Source: Halobacillus litoralis (GTDB lineage: Bacteria > Bacillota > Bacilli > Bacillales > Halobacillaceae). From it: a stretch of 64,000 nt of DNA. Shown here in pieces: positions 45,004 through 54,447 of this stretch (position 1 is its first letter; every line of letters begins with the position of its first letter). The stretch is taken from contig NZ_CP129016.1 in assembly GCF_020524085.2 (NCBI RefSeq), positions 490,001 to 554,000 of the forward strand. The letters run 5' to 3'. The position numbers were made by a program, and so were the translations under genes. A model generated the notes under the pieces. The model saw only the letters and a list, made by a program, of their open reading frames with translations. It did no database searches and had not been told where the DNA came from.

Positions 45004-45965
45004 CACAGACGAAATTAGAAATGAAAAACATCATAAAGACCTTTAACCAAGATACGATTCTGAAGGACCTGACTTTTCATCTTAAGAAGGGTGAAATCAT
45101 AAGTATTGTCGGGCCTTCAGGCAGTGGAAAAACCACACTGCTTCGTATACTCGCAGGACTGGAAAAGCCGACAGATGGTGAAATTATCATGAATGGAAAA
45201 GACATTACAAAACAGAAGGCGAACCGGCGTAGCATCAGTCTCGTTTTCCAACAGCCTCTGCTTTTTCCACATATGACCGTAAAAGAAAATATCGCTTATG
45301 GAGCAAAAGTTTCAAAGAAATATAAAGAAGAAAAAATCGATACTTTACTGGAAGCGATTGGTATGGTGCGTTACCGTGACCATTACCCTTCCGAGATTTC
45401 CGGAGGACAGCAGCAGCGGACGGCCCTCGCCCGTGCGATGGCTACAGAACCTGAAGTGATTCTGTTCGACGAACCCTTCAGTAGTCTGGACCCATCTCTA
45501 AGACAGGATTTGAGATACTGGGTGCGTGACTTTCTTGCCTCGAGAGAAACGACTGCGGTGTTCGTTACACATGATATGGAAGAAGCCATGATCATGGGTG
45601 ATCAAATCGCTGTATTTGAAGAAGGGAAATTCCAACAGATCGGCACAGCTGAAACGTTACACAAGTCTCCTGCAAATATCAGGGTGGCTTCCTTTTTAAG
45701 GGGGCATCTCATTTTGAATGATCACGAATTCACCCCTTTACATGCCGTTCGAGTTGGAACCCATAAAACATCAGGAAATGGAGTCAGCTTCCACGCCACT
45801 GTCGAGCATATCACTTATCAGCACGGCCGGCCGGTAGCCCATTTATATGTCCACGAGCTTGAGAAGAAAATATCCATCCCAGTCGATGAAACGTTCCCTA
45901 CCCGGGAAGTCCAAGTTACCATTCCGAACGGTTCCATACAGACCTTCAGCGGGGAGATTCTATGA
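45000..45965 (+). CDS. ABC transporter ATP-binding protein (YnjD-like)
   Basis: A 321-residue ATPase. Walker A is VGPSGSGKTTLLRIL (residues about 34-48), Q-loop LVFQQPLLFPHMTVKEN, signature ISGGQQQRTALARA, Walker B VILFDEPFSSLDPSLR, and the switch histidine VTHDMEEAM. The C-terminal 90 residues form a TOBE-like regulatory domain. The start overlaps the permease stop by 4 bp, and the stop overlaps the next start by 4 bp. Confidence 0.92.
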   Translation: MTQTKLEMKNIIKTFNQDTILKDLTFHLKKGEIISIVGPSGSGKTTLLRILAGLEKPTDGEIIMNGKDITKQKANRRSISLVFQQPLLFPHMTVKENIAYGAKVSKKYKEEKIDTLLEAIGMVRYRDHYPSEISGGQQQRTALARAMATEPEVILFDEPFSSLDPSLRQDLRYWVRDFLASRETTAVFVTHDMEEAMIMGDQIAVFEEGKFQQIGTAETLHKSPANIRVASFLRGHLILNDHEFTPLHAVRVGTHKTSGNGVSFHATVEHITYQHGRPVAHLYVHELEKKISIPVDETFPTREVQVTIPNGSIQTFSGEIL

Positions 45966-46606
45966 ACAAGAAAAACATATTACGGACAGCTTTGTTCCTC
46001 GGTCTTTTTATTGCTCTTGCCTGGTTTATACGCTCACGCTTCGACGTAAGTGCGGATAATATCCGTTCCTATATTCTATCGTTCGGTGCTATAGGACCAC
46101 TCATTTTTATGGGACTGTATGCCATCGGCCCCGTTGTCGTTTTTCCTACCTCTGTCCTTTCGCTCGCTGCGGCTTTCGCCTATGGAATCTGGCCCGGTAT
46201 GTTATATATCGTCATCGGAGCTACAGGAGCTGGGGTGACTGGATATATCATGGGGAGATTTTTCGGAGACTCTGTACTCAAGTTCCATCAGTCGAAATGG
46301 GCGGGGAACATCTATGAGCGGATGCAGGGACAAGGTTTTCTCTATGTGTTCATCCTGCGTCTTATTCCACTCGTCGGATTCGACATATTAAGTTATCTAG
46401 CAGGAATGACGAGGGTGAAGTTTCTCTCTTTCGTTCTGGCTACGGTGATCGGTATGCTTCCCGGAACGTTCGCTTACAGCCTGGTCGGAACCAGTCTTGC
46501 GAGCGGAGACCGTACACTGATTCTCATCGCCTTCAGTGTCTTCACCATCCTCCTTGTCACAACTTACCTCTTCCGCAACAAAGTACGAACCTGGCTGAAA
46601 CTATAA
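45962..46606 (+). CDS. TVP38/TMEM64-family (VTT domain) membrane protein
   Basis: A 214-residue membrane protein with about five or six hydrophobic segments. GPVVVFPTSVLSLAAAFAYG and the GxxxG-rich IVIGATGAGVTGYIMGRFFG, then ILRLIPLVGFDILSYLAGMT, match the SNARE-associated/VTT domain shared by TVP38 and DedA proteins, some of which are lipid flippases. It is the last gene of the YnjBCD-like operon, translationally coupled (ATGA), which suggests a function tied to the transporter. Confidence 0.88.
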   Translation: MNKKNILRTALFLGLFIALAWFIRSRFDVSADNIRSYILSFGAIGPLIFMGLYAIGPVVVFPTSVLSLAAAFAYGIWPGMLYIVIGATGAGVTGYIMGRFFGDSVLKFHQSKWAGNIYERMQGQGFLYVFILRLIPLVGFDILSYLAGMTRVKFLSFVLATVIGMLPGTFAYSLVGTSLASGDRTLILIAFSVFTILLVTTYLFRNKVRTWLKL

Positions 46607-46622
46607 GGACTATCCAACTATT

Positions 46623-47173
46623 TGGCAGGATTGTGTAAGGCTAAGTTTCGAGATGTTCTCGGGGTTCGTTGCCCGGGGTGAGCGTAAGGGGTGGCTGGGA
46701 AGCTACTCGCTTTCCTGTGGGGGGAGTGCCGAGCTTCCCCGGGCTGCGCCCTGCGGGATCTCGCCTATCTCCTTTCTCCCACGGGAGTCTCGCACCTTCC
46801 CAACCACCCCATTCGATATGTACGTGAAACGAACCCCTTACCGAGTATAAGAATTTTTAACAAATCATGATCTATAGTCATAAAGCGCTCTATAATATGC
46901 TTTTTTATTTATAATTGCGGTGGAATATGCATATTGCTTTGTTTTCCTTGCAAGATAAAAGCTCCCTTTTCCGCAAGTGGTTTCGAGACACTGATATGAC
47001 AAAGGGGCGTAGGGGAATGGCGAGACTCCTGCGGGAAGAGAGTGCTTGGTGAGACCCCACAGGACGCAGTCCGAGGAGGCTCACCGCGCTCCCGCGGAAA
47101 GCGAGCTGTTCCCCGCAGCCCCATCCACTCAACAAAAGTCTCGAAACTGAGTTTTCAAGTAAAGGGAGCTTTA
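46623..47173. repeat. dispersed mosaic repeat, copy 5 (full length)
   Basis: About 550 bp in the gap between the convergent TVP38 and FAD-oxidoreductase genes. Ends: TTTGGCAGGATTGTGTAAGG on the left and TTTTCAAGTAAAGGGAGCTT on the right. Module A (GGGGTGGCTGGGAAGCTACT ...) comes first and module B (GGCGAGACTCCTGCGGGAAG ... CCCGCGGAAAGCGAGCTG) second, in the same orientation as copies 1 and 4. Confidence 0.85.
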
Positions 47174-47182
47174 GTCAAAAAG

Positions 47183-47229
47183 AAAGAGTCTTGGATAGCG
47201 ACGTAGGGCCGCTATCCAAGACTCTTATT
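47183..47229. terminator. terminator after the FAD-oxidoreductase gene
   Basis: A very long stem, AAGAGTCTTGGATAGCG / CGCTATCCAAGACTCTT (17 bp), overlapping the stop codon of the minus-strand gene; T-rich on both sides. Confidence 0.92.
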
Positions 47230-48310
47230 GTTTATATTTAGCCATGAACTCCCGATCAATCTTGTTCTTTAACTGCCACGCCTTCTTATTATGCGAACTG
47301 ACAGGTCCATACACAAGAAAACCTTTCTTCCCACCTGTTGATAAAATGTACATGGCATTTTTCTGAGGAACGAACGAGTCCAATGATAAGCCGGAAAGGT
47401 AATTTTTTAAGTTCTCCCAAAGAACCGGACCCTGTCTCACTGCATACACACCACTTTTCGGAAGGTTCGGATGATCAATCATTGTGACACAATCCCCTGC
47501 CCCAAAGATGTAATCATAGTCACGGAATTGCAGGGTTGACCGTACAAGTGCAAAGGAGCGCTCATCTATGGCGAGCGACGACTTTTCAAAAATCGGATCT
47601 CCAATCGCCCCTCCCAGCCAAAGCACACCCGTATGGCGAACTCGATTACCGCTGTCCGTTTTGACGAATTCTTCAAAAACTTCTTCGACATGTTCGTCCT
47701 GCCAGACGCGTATCCCTTTTTTCTCCAGTAACTTTTTCAACCTTGCTGAGACGTACTTTGGTCCATCCGCCAGTATTCGATCAGACGTGATCAGACGGAC
47801 TTGACCAGGGATTTTGTGTTTATCCTTATAAGCTTGGATTGACATCGCAAGCTCCGTTCCAGCCGCACCACCTCCGACAATCAGTGGTTTGGTGGTTTTT
47901 CTCAACGTTCTAATCTGCTCTGTAAATTCGTAATTCGGCTTAATTGTCCGCGCAGCTGAGTCCTCAAACGATAAGGGTAAACTTTTAGATCCAATATCAA
48001 AACTGACGACATCAAAAGGGTACACAGACCCATCTTCACATACGATCTTTTTTTGCTGAGGTTTTATGAAGGATGCTTTTTTTGGTATCCAATGGACGTT
48101 GGAAGCATTCGCTAACTGACGAATATCCACACGAATATCCTCTTCAGAATAAAGGCCTTCCGTGTACCCTGAAAACATCCCTGAATAATACTGATAAGGC
48201 GAAGGTGTAATCATACAAACATCGACCTGTCTCCAATTTTCACTCCGCAATTGTCTTAGAATTTCAAGGTGGGCATGACCAGCACCGACGAGCAGTAACC
48301 TTTTTGACAA
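47225..48310 (-). CDS. FAD/NAD(P)-dependent oxidoreductase, NDH-2-like
   Basis: A 361-residue two-dinucleotide-binding flavoprotein. The FAD loop is LLLVGAGHAHLEILRQL (residues 4-20), the NAD(P) loop LIVGGGAAGTELAMSI (about 143-158), and the second FAD contact DYIFGAGDC (about 287-295). GAGHAHLEIL is typical of the NDH-2-like group that is also found fused to selenide dikinase. The acceptor is unknown. The start is TTG at 48310 with AGGAGGT upstream. Confidence 0.85.
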   Translation of the reverse strand: MSKRLLLVGAGHAHLEILRQLRSENWRQVDVCMITPSPYQYYSGMFSGYTEGLYSEEDIRVDIRQLANASNVHWIPKKASFIKPQQKKIVCEDGSVYPFDVVSFDIGSKSLPLSFEDSAARTIKPNYEFTEQIRTLRKTTKPLIVGGGAAGTELAMSIQAYKDKHKIPGQVRLITSDRILADGPKYVSARLKKLLEKKGIRVWQDEHVEEVFEEFVKTDSGNRVRHTGVLWLGGAIGDPIFEKSSLAIDERSFALVRSTLQFRDYDYIFGAGDCVTMIDHPNLPKSGVYAVRQGPVLWENLKNYLSGLSLDSFVPQKNAMYILSTGGKKGFLVYGPVSSHNKKAWQLKNKIDREFMAKYKQ

Positions 48311-48330
48311 GAGAGCACCTCCTTACAGAA

Positions 48331-48366
48331 AACGTCCACATGGCATGACCATGTGGACGCGTTTTT
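48331..48366 (-). terminator. terminator of the thioredoxin-like gene
   Basis: Stem CGTCCACATGG / CCATGTGGACG (loop CATGA on plus) with T runs on both sides, directly after the thioredoxin-like stop codon. Confidence 0.9.
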
Positions 48367-48683
48367 TACAGACTTGCTTGCAAAAACTCCTCTACTTCTT
48401 CTGGAGTTTTAGCATTCGCACTATGAAGGTGGGCTTTTTTGTTTCCATCTTTAAAAATCAGGATGCTTGGAATCCCCATCACTTCATACTTTTCTGCAAT
48501 CTCTGGAAGTTCATCGCGATTAACATTATACCAATCGTACCCTTTATATTCTTCTAGGATGTCTCCGATAAACATATCCATGCGGCGGCAATCCGGGCAC
48601 CAGTCAGCTTCGAATTTCACGATGACTGGACGGTCGCTTCCAATTGTTTCGTTGAACTTATCCGTTGTATGAATGGCTTCCAT
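48366..48683 (-). CDS. thioredoxin-family protein
   Basis: A 105-residue thioredoxin fold with active site WCPDC (residues about 29-33) and cis-Pro GIPSILIF. The WCPDC motif differs from the WCGPC of true thioredoxin and is typical of the YdbP-type Bacillaceae proteins; the redox partner is unknown. The ATG at 48683 has AAGGAG 10 nt upstream; a TTG start three codons earlier is also open. Confidence 0.88.
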   Translation of the reverse strand: MEAIHTTDKFNETIGSDRPVIVKFEADWCPDCRRMDMFIGDILEEYKGYDWYNVNRDELPEIAEKYEVMGIPSILIFKDGNKKAHLHSANAKTPEEVEEFLQASL

Positions 48684-48755
48684 CAAACTCAATCTCCTTT
48701 ATAAATAACTACTTCTTATCATACCCAAAATGTATGAATTTGTCTTTCATCAGGC

Positions 48756-49572
48756 TTACTTGTACTCCACTCTTCCTAGTAGCCAAGCAGCAAGTAATCC
48801 CCCAAGGAGTGCAGCGATACTGACAAGCATCATCGCTCCCGCTTCTGGCAATCCAGGAAAAATAACGAATACAGAACCAATGACTAGACCGATGATGACC
48901 GCAAAGGTTCCAGATGTATAATTTTCAAGAAAAAATTTCACAATCTTACTCATTACCACGATTCCACAAACGATTCCTGCGCCCACTACAGCGATGATGT
49001 CAATTCGGAAGTCAGAAATCCCTGAAGTTACGGTCGTATATACCCCAATAATTAATAAGATAAATGAGCCGCTGATTCCAGGTAGAATCATAGCACTGCT
49101 GGCAATCCATCCAGAGAAAAACAACAAAATGTATCCAGCCAACGATAAGTTTTGCATCGGTTCAGACTCTGCTGTCTGGAAAAATGCCATGGAGGCGACT
49201 ATGACGGCTCCTATAAGCAGCAATAAGAAGTGTTTCGCTTTAAAATTATGTTTTACATCTGCTTTATGTGTTAAATACGGCAGCACTCCGATGATCAGGC
49301 CAAGAAAGAAAAACTGCGTCGGGCCCGGGTAGTGTTCAAATAACCACTCAATTAAGTTGGCCATCAAGCCAATGGCGATCACCACTCCAATTCCAAGCGG
49401 CAATAAGAATTTCAAATGTGTCTTCCATTCCTTACTAAAAAAACCGTTAATGGCTTCGATCAGACGGTCGTAAATACCGAGAACGACAGCAATTGTCCCC
49501 CCCACTTACACCTGGAACGACGTCACTCGCTCCCATCAGCATGCCACGGTAAATATTTCTCCATTCCCACAT
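48756..49572 (-). pseudogene. DUF368 membrane protein, frameshifted in a G7 tract
   Basis: A membrane protein with about eight hydrophobic segments. The gene starts at ATG 49572 (AAAGGAG 8 nt upstream) and reads MWEWRNIYRGMLMGASDVVP then GVSGG. It then runs into a tract of seven G (plus-strand C7, 49497-49503) where the frame changes; the family sequence VSGGTIAVVLGIYDRLI continues in the next frame. Six G would restore one 271-codon protein. Recent work links DUF368 proteins (PopT, UptA-type partners) to undecaprenyl-phosphate recycling; that role is from knowledge of the family, not from this sequence. It may be a phase-variable tract or a homopolymer error. Confidence 0.85.
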
Positions 49573-49782
49573 ATCTTTGGCTCCTTTTATATCTAACCCT
49601 TTTCCTTATTATTCTATCAGATTTCTCTAAGGTTTTATGATACATTTTCATGAAAAGAAACACAATGAGTACAGCACTAAATTCAATCCCCTGTGATCGA
49701 GGCTCTTTCAATAGATAGGATTTCCTCAAAATCTATCAATCTTACTATGGACACAACTTTTCCAAAACAGAAAATTGGATGG

Positions 49783-49822
49783 AAGAAGGAACTCCCACGT
49801 CGTAACGCGAAAGTTCCTTCTT
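49783..49822 (-). terminator. terminator of BCCT gene 1
   Basis: Stem GAAGGAACT / AGTTCCTTC, just after the BCCT stop. The stretch 49573-49782 upstream of DUF368 shows no credible gene. Confidence 0.8.
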
Positions 49823-49825
49823 AGA

Positions 49826-51340
49826 TTAAGCAGATGTTTTTTCTTCTTTTTCCTTCCCTCGATCAAGCGCGATTTTATCTGCACGAATGGCTTTATATAA
49901 GGATACGACCATTAAGATCATAATGAAAGAGAATGGAAAGGCTGCGGATATAAGCGCGTTCTGCAGCGCCTGCAAACCACCGGAATATAACAACACAGCG
50001 GCCATGGACGACTGGATAATTCCCCATACGAACTTAACCATTGTAGGTGGTGTAAGAGATCCGTTGGTCGTCTGCATCCCTAATACAAAGGTTGCAGAGT
50101 CTGCGGATGTAATGAAGAACGTTCCAATCAATACCATCGCGATGATCGACAAGATCAATCCGAGCGGGTAATTATCGAATGTACCAAACATCACTTGCTC
50201 CGTAGCTAGATCGGAAAGTCCTCCTTGATCTTGTTGGACTTGGATGGCCGATGAACCGAAAGTGGAGAACCATAGAAAACCTACAGCAGACGGTACAAGT
50301 AGCACACCTGATAAAAATTCGCGGATTGTACGTCCTTTAGATACACGTGCGATAAAGATTCCAACAAACGGGGACCAAGCAATCCACCATGCCCAGTAAA
50401 AGACCGTCCAGTTGTTGATCCATGTACGGTTTTCTTCACTGTTCGGTGCAAGACGGAAGCTCATGGTCGGCAAGTTTTGTAAGTAAGCACCGATCGTGTC
50501 TGTAAACATGTTCATAATGAAGAGCGTCGGACCTACAATCAACATAATAGCAAGCAAAGCTATAGCTAAAATCATATTCGTATTACTTAAATAGCGAATT
50601 CCTTTGCTCAATCCAGAATAAGCGGAAATCATGAACAAAACAGTAACAACACCTATGATAATCAACTGAATACCGAACGAATCCTCCAAAGGTGTCAAGA
50701 ATGTCAATCCACCATTGATTTGTGCTGCACCAAATCCAAGAGTCGTCGCTACACCGACAATGGTCGCAAATACGGCGATAATATCGACAACTTTCCCCCA
50801 CGGTCCATTCATTTTATCCCCGAATAAGGGCTCAAGTGTGGAGCTGATTAAAGCCGGTGCACCTCGACGGAACTTGAAATACGCAAGGACTAGAGCAACG
50901 ATTGCGTAGATTCCCCATGCATGGACTCCCCAGTGGAAGTACACGAATCGCATGGATTCATTAAGAGCGGCCGCTGTTCCCGTCTCTGCAGTCGGAGCAT
51001 TATTAGCATAAAAGTAGATTGGTTCTGCCGCTCCCCAGAAGACGAGCCCGATTCCCATCCCGGCACTGAAAAGCATCGCAAACCATGTCGCGTAGTTGTA
51101 ATCAGGCTTGTCCGTGGGCTTTCCAAGTTTCATTTTTCCATAAGGACTGAAAATCATATAAAGGCAGAAAATCACAAAACCAGTAACAATCAATAAGTAG
51201 TACCAACCAAAGTGAACAGAAATATAAGATTGAATACTTCCTGTAATACTTTCTAGATTTTTTGGGGCAACCGCACCCCAAGCGACTGAAAATAGTGCAA
51301 TGGCTAATGTAACCCAAAAAACAGATGTGACTTTTTTCAT
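49826..51340 (-). CDS. BCCT-family compatible-solute transporter 1 (OpuD-like)
   Basis: A 504-residue membrane protein with about 12 hydrophobic segments. Signatures are AMLFSAGMGIGLVFWGAAEPIYFY (residues about 90-112) and the Trp-rich NWTVFYWAWWIAWSPFVGIF then IARVSKGRTIREF. BCCT carriers import glycine betaine, choline or similar osmoprotectants with Na+. The specific substrate is not clear. AAGGAG precedes the start. A second BCCT gene lies at 52876. Confidence 0.93.
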   Translation of the reverse strand: MKKVTSVFWVTLAIALFSVAWGAVAPKNLESITGSIQSYISVHFGWYYLLIVTGFVIFCLYMIFSPYGKMKLGKPTDKPDYNYATWFAMLFSAGMGIGLVFWGAAEPIYFYANNAPTAETGTAAALNESMRFVYFHWGVHAWGIYAIVALVLAYFKFRRGAPALISSTLEPLFGDKMNGPWGKVVDIIAVFATIVGVATTLGFGAAQINGGLTFLTPLEDSFGIQLIIIGVVTVLFMISAYSGLSKGIRYLSNTNMILAIALLAIMLIVGPTLFIMNMFTDTIGAYLQNLPTMSFRLAPNSEENRTWINNWTVFYWAWWIAWSPFVGIFIARVSKGRTIREFLSGVLLVPSAVGFLWFSTFGSSAIQVQQDQGGLSDLATEQVMFGTFDNYPLGLILSIIAMVLIGTFFITSADSATFVLGMQTTNGSLTPPTMVKFVWGIIQSSMAAVLLYSGGLQALQNALISAAFPFSFIMILMVVSLYKAIRADKIALDRGKEKEEKTSA

Positions 51341-51479
51341 TGTAAACTCCTTTCCAGAACTTGTACGTATTTTCGGTACAGGGGAATGATTATTCGAGGG
51401 GTAGCATCCGATGGTGTATGTTTAACGAATACCCAAACAAAGAAAAAATAAACAATTCGTCGAATTTTCCCTACATAAA

Positions 51480-51520
51480 ATATAGCCCAAAAGACGGATG
51501 TCTCCTGGGCTTTTATCATT
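51480..51520 (-). terminator. possible terminator of the nucleotidyltransferase-like gene
   Basis: Minus-strand AAAAGCCCA ... TGGGCTATATTTT forms a modest hairpin about 30 bp after the stop at 51542 and 140 bp before BCCT gene 1. Confidence 0.5.
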
Positions 51521-51541
51521 TTAAAAGTTTCTTATAAGGGT

Positions 51542-52108
51542 TCAATAGAGTAAGGTCTCGAGCCATGGATGTTCAGGCTGGTGATGCATGAGCGCCTGTT
51601 TCAACCACTCTTTCTGATGTTCATTCAAGTAAGGAAAGACGTGAAGGAAGTCCTCTTCGTCTTTCTCTGTAGTGTCGGTTGATTTATAGAGAAGAACAAT
51701 TTCAGGGTTTAAATACGGGTGTCCATGTTCTGACTGCAGGTGCATACGATTAATATCAAATGTAATGGAGGCATCTCTTCTGAACTGCCACCGGTGCCTG
51801 TTTTTTTCATTGAGGAGAATTTCGAACCTATGACCCTCTTGAGAAAAAGCATGGATTTCATGGACAGGAAGGGTGAGGGGTTCCCCTTCCCAACGTTTGA
51901 GTTCCTTCTGTTTGACGACATGCAAATCCCACGATTTCAATACTTGGTATAATTCGTGCTGATCTTCACGGAAAATGGCGACTTCCACATCTTCATGATG
52001 CCTTGTTTCTTCTCCGATATAAAGGTCGATAGCCCATCCCCCCGCAAACATCCATTCTCCCTCAAACTCACTTAACCACTGCCGTACTTCTGTACATTTT
52101 TCAAACAT
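51542..52108 (-). CDS. nucleotidyltransferase-fold protein (aminoglycoside adenylyltransferase-like)
   Basis: A 188-residue protein. MFAGGWAIDLYIGEETRHHEDVEVAIF (residues about 21-47) holds the GG(x)8-10 D-x-E/D pattern of nucleotidyltransferases such as ANT(2'')/LinB-like enzymes. Many such Bacillus proteins have no proven resistance role. The ATG at 52108 follows AGGAGGAT; an open frame seven codons longer is not supported. Confidence 0.8.
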   Translation of the reverse strand: MFEKCTEVRQWLSEFEGEWMFAGGWAIDLYIGEETRHHEDVEVAIFREDQHELYQVLKSWDLHVVKQKELKRWEGEPLTLPVHEIHAFSQEGHRFEILLNEKNRHRWQFRRDASITFDINRMHLQSEHGHPYLNPEIVLLYKSTDTTEKDEEDFLHVFPYLNEHQKEWLKQALMHHQPEHPWLETLLY

Positions 52109-52233
52109 GTGAATCCTCCTCATTATCATCTTGTCCGAGTTTAAAACCTCTTAACCCAATCCTTCTTCAACTCTTTCTTTTGGAAAAGTTTTCTTATACG
52201 ATAGGGGATATATACATACACGGGGGAATGGAT

Positions 52234-52785
52234 ATGCTCAAAGGAAATCTTGTTGAACTCCGTCCTGTTTCAAAGGACGACTTGAAACACTTATTTAAGT
52301 GGGCGAATGATGAAGAAATAGCGAATCTTGCACATGGGAGCGACTCAGCCTATCAAAATAACAACCCACAAGAAGATCTAGAAGCATTCTATGATAAAAA
52401 TCTTACTGCGCAACCTCTATGGGAAAGTGGACGTGTTTTCATTGTCTATACGATCAGTACAGGAGTGCCTATTGGGAAATGCAGCTACAGCAACTTGAAT
52501 CCCGTGACAAGGGCAGCAGAAATCGGTTTGAGCATCGGGGAAAGAGAATATTGGGGGCATGGATATGGAAGGGACATCATTCAAACCTTGTTGAAACACC
52601 TCTTTCACACCCTGAACCTCGAACGTGTTCAACTGGACACGTGGAGCGGTAACACACAAGCGCTAAGACTTTACGAAAAAACAGGCTTCCAGACAGAAGG
52701 CCGGCTCCGTAAAAATGAATATGTGGAAGGCACTCATTATGACACGATCCTTATGGGGATGCTTCGATCCGAATTCAACGCGTAA
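52234..52785 (+). CDS. GNAT-family N-acetyltransferase (RimJ/SpeG-like)
   Basis: A 183-residue acetyltransferase. The fold opens with LVELRPVSKDDLKHLFKWAN, and the acetyl-CoA loop is EYWGHGYGRDIIQTLLKHLF (about residues 108-127), followed by RLYEKTGFQTEGRLRKNEYVEG. The acceptor is unknown. The ATG at 52234 has CGGGGGAA upstream; longer open frames reach back to 52180. Confidence 0.87.
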   Translation: MLKGNLVELRPVSKDDLKHLFKWANDEEIANLAHGSDSAYQNNNPQEDLEAFYDKNLTAQPLWESGRVFIVYTISTGVPIGKCSYSNLNPVTRAAEIGLSIGEREYWGHGYGRDIIQTLLKHLFHTLNLERVQLDTWSGNTQALRLYEKTGFQTEGRLRKNEYVEGTHYDTILMGMLRSEFNA

Positions 52786-52875
52786 ATGTTTTTCTCAGGA
52801 AAATGTAGGGAATAAACAAACCGATCATCAAATTCATGTTCATCTATTACTTATGATTCATGAAAGGAGTCCACG

Positions 52876-54384
52876 ATGAAAGATCAAATCAAAAACCCTG
52901 TTTTCCTCATTTCTGCAACCGTCATCACTGTCCTCGTCATCGTAGGAGCAATTAACCCAGAAGGCTTCGGTACAGTCGCCGGTACCTTATTTGATTTCAC
53001 TACGATTAATTTCGGCTGGTTTTATCTCATTTCCGTCTTCGGCTTTGTCATTTTCATGGCTGCTCTCGGACTGAGTAAATACGGAAAGATTAAAATCGGG
53101 CCTCAAGATTCAAAGCCTGAATTTCCTTTCTTCACTTGGATTGGCATGCTCTTCTCTGCCGGATTCGGGGTAGGACTTGTATTCTGGGGAGTGGCAGAAC
53201 CGATGAGTCACTTCTTTGAAACGCCATTCTCAGATTTGGATGCCCAAACTGAGGATGCTGCGCGTGTCGCTATGGGATACTCTTTTTTCCACTGGGGAAT
53301 TAACCAATGGTCCGTTTTCGCCATTGTCGGCCTGCTTATTGGCTTTTTGCAATTCAGAAAGGATAAGAACGGCCTCGTATCTACTGCTCTTGAACCCGTG
53401 CTCGGGAAATCAAAGCCCGTGAAGTACACCATCGACTCATTAGCCGTCATCGCTACAGTAATGGGAATCGCCACATCCTTAGGACTCGGTATCCTCCAAA
53501 TGAACGGTGGGTTGAACGCCGTATTCGGCATTCCAAATAGTACATCGATCCAGCTTATCATAACAGGCGTACTGCTCGTCTTATACTTAACCTCATCCAG
53601 CACTGGATTAGAAAAAGGGATCAAATGGCTCAGTAACTTGAACCTGGCCCTATGCTTAGTTTTACTTTTATTTGTCTTCTTCGCCGGTCCGACTGTCTTT
53701 ATTTTAAATAGTTTCACCTTAGGGATCGGAGATTATATTACCAACTTTGTGGGGTACAGTCTTAGATTGACCCCCTATGAAGGCGGGAGTTGGCTCCGGG
53801 ATTGGACGATTTTCTATTGGGCATGGGTCATTGCATGGTCTCCATTCGTAGGGGCATTCGTTGCACGAGTTTCCCGAGGTCGAACAATAAGGGAGTTCAT
53901 ATTCGGTGTCCTTATCGTACCACCGCTGATCGCTTGTTTGTGGATCGCCGTTTTCGGTGGTACAGCCTTGAACAGTGACTTGAACAATGGAACGCAGATT
54001 GCTGAAGCCGTCAATAATGATGTGACGGTCGCTCTCTTTGAAGCTTTTGAATACCTGCCTCTTACAGGTATTTTATCTTTCTTATCGATTTTGTTGATTG
54101 CTACGTTCTTGATCACATCTGCGGACTCAGCTACTTATATTTTGGCAAGTATGACGACGAATGGCAGTCTGACCCCTGCCCTTGCTATTAAAGTGATCTG
54201 GGGTGTCCTGATGGCAGCCATTGCCGGTGTGTTACTGGTCGCAGGTGGGTTGGATGCTTTGCAGACAGCTTCTCTCGTTTCTGCTCTTCCGTTTACAGTA
54301 ATCATCATTCTCTTCGTGTATGCCTTTACGAAGATGATACGAAAAGAGCCGCTGCCCGAACGACGCAGAAAAAAGAACGAATAG
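52876..54384 (+). CDS. BCCT-family compatible-solute transporter 2 (OpuD-like)
   Basis: A 502-residue membrane protein with about 12 hydrophobic segments and both BCCT signatures: GMLFSAGFGVGLVFWGVAEPMSHFF and DWTIFYWAWVIAWSPFVGAF followed by VARVSRGRTIREF. It is probably a Na+-coupled importer of glycine betaine or related solutes. It differs clearly from transporter 1, so the two probably have different substrates or affinities rather than being a recent duplication. GAAAGGAG precedes the start. It converges on the AimP-like gene. Confidence 0.93.
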   Translation: MKDQIKNPVFLISATVITVLVIVGAINPEGFGTVAGTLFDFTTINFGWFYLISVFGFVIFMAALGLSKYGKIKIGPQDSKPEFPFFTWIGMLFSAGFGVGLVFWGVAEPMSHFFETPFSDLDAQTEDAARVAMGYSFFHWGINQWSVFAIVGLLIGFLQFRKDKNGLVSTALEPVLGKSKPVKYTIDSLAVIATVMGIATSLGLGILQMNGGLNAVFGIPNSTSIQLIITGVLLVLYLTSSSTGLEKGIKWLSNLNLALCLVLLLFVFFAGPTVFILNSFTLGIGDYITNFVGYSLRLTPYEGGSWLRDWTIFYWAWVIAWSPFVGAFVARVSRGRTIREFIFGVLIVPPLIACLWIAVFGGTALNSDLNNGTQIAEAVNNDVTVALFEAFEYLPLTGILSFLSILLIATFLITSADSATYILASMTTNGSLTPALAIKVIWGVLMAAIAGVLLVAGGLDALQTASLVSALPFTVIIILFVYAFTKMIRKEPLPERRRKKNE

Positions 54385-54393
54385 ACGAGAACG

Positions 54394-54433
54394 AAAAAGG
54401 TGTCCTATTCCAATACCGGAAGGACACCTTTAC
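54394..54433. terminator. bidirectional terminator between BCCT 2 and the AimP-like gene
   Basis: Stem AAAGGTGTCCT / AGGACACCTTT with a 13-nt loop, lying between two convergent genes and 15 bp after the peptide gene stop. Confidence 0.88.
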
Positions 54434-54447
54434 TATTTCCTATACTT

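Noticed and set aside
48721-48726. GGGTAT (minus strand) before the thioredoxin-like gene as a sigma-B promoter
   Set aside because: No GTTTAA-like -35 is found 12-15 bp upstream.
49826-54384. The two BCCT genes as a recent duplication
   Set aside because: The proteins differ throughout, including in the signature regions, and lie in opposite orientation with two other genes between them.
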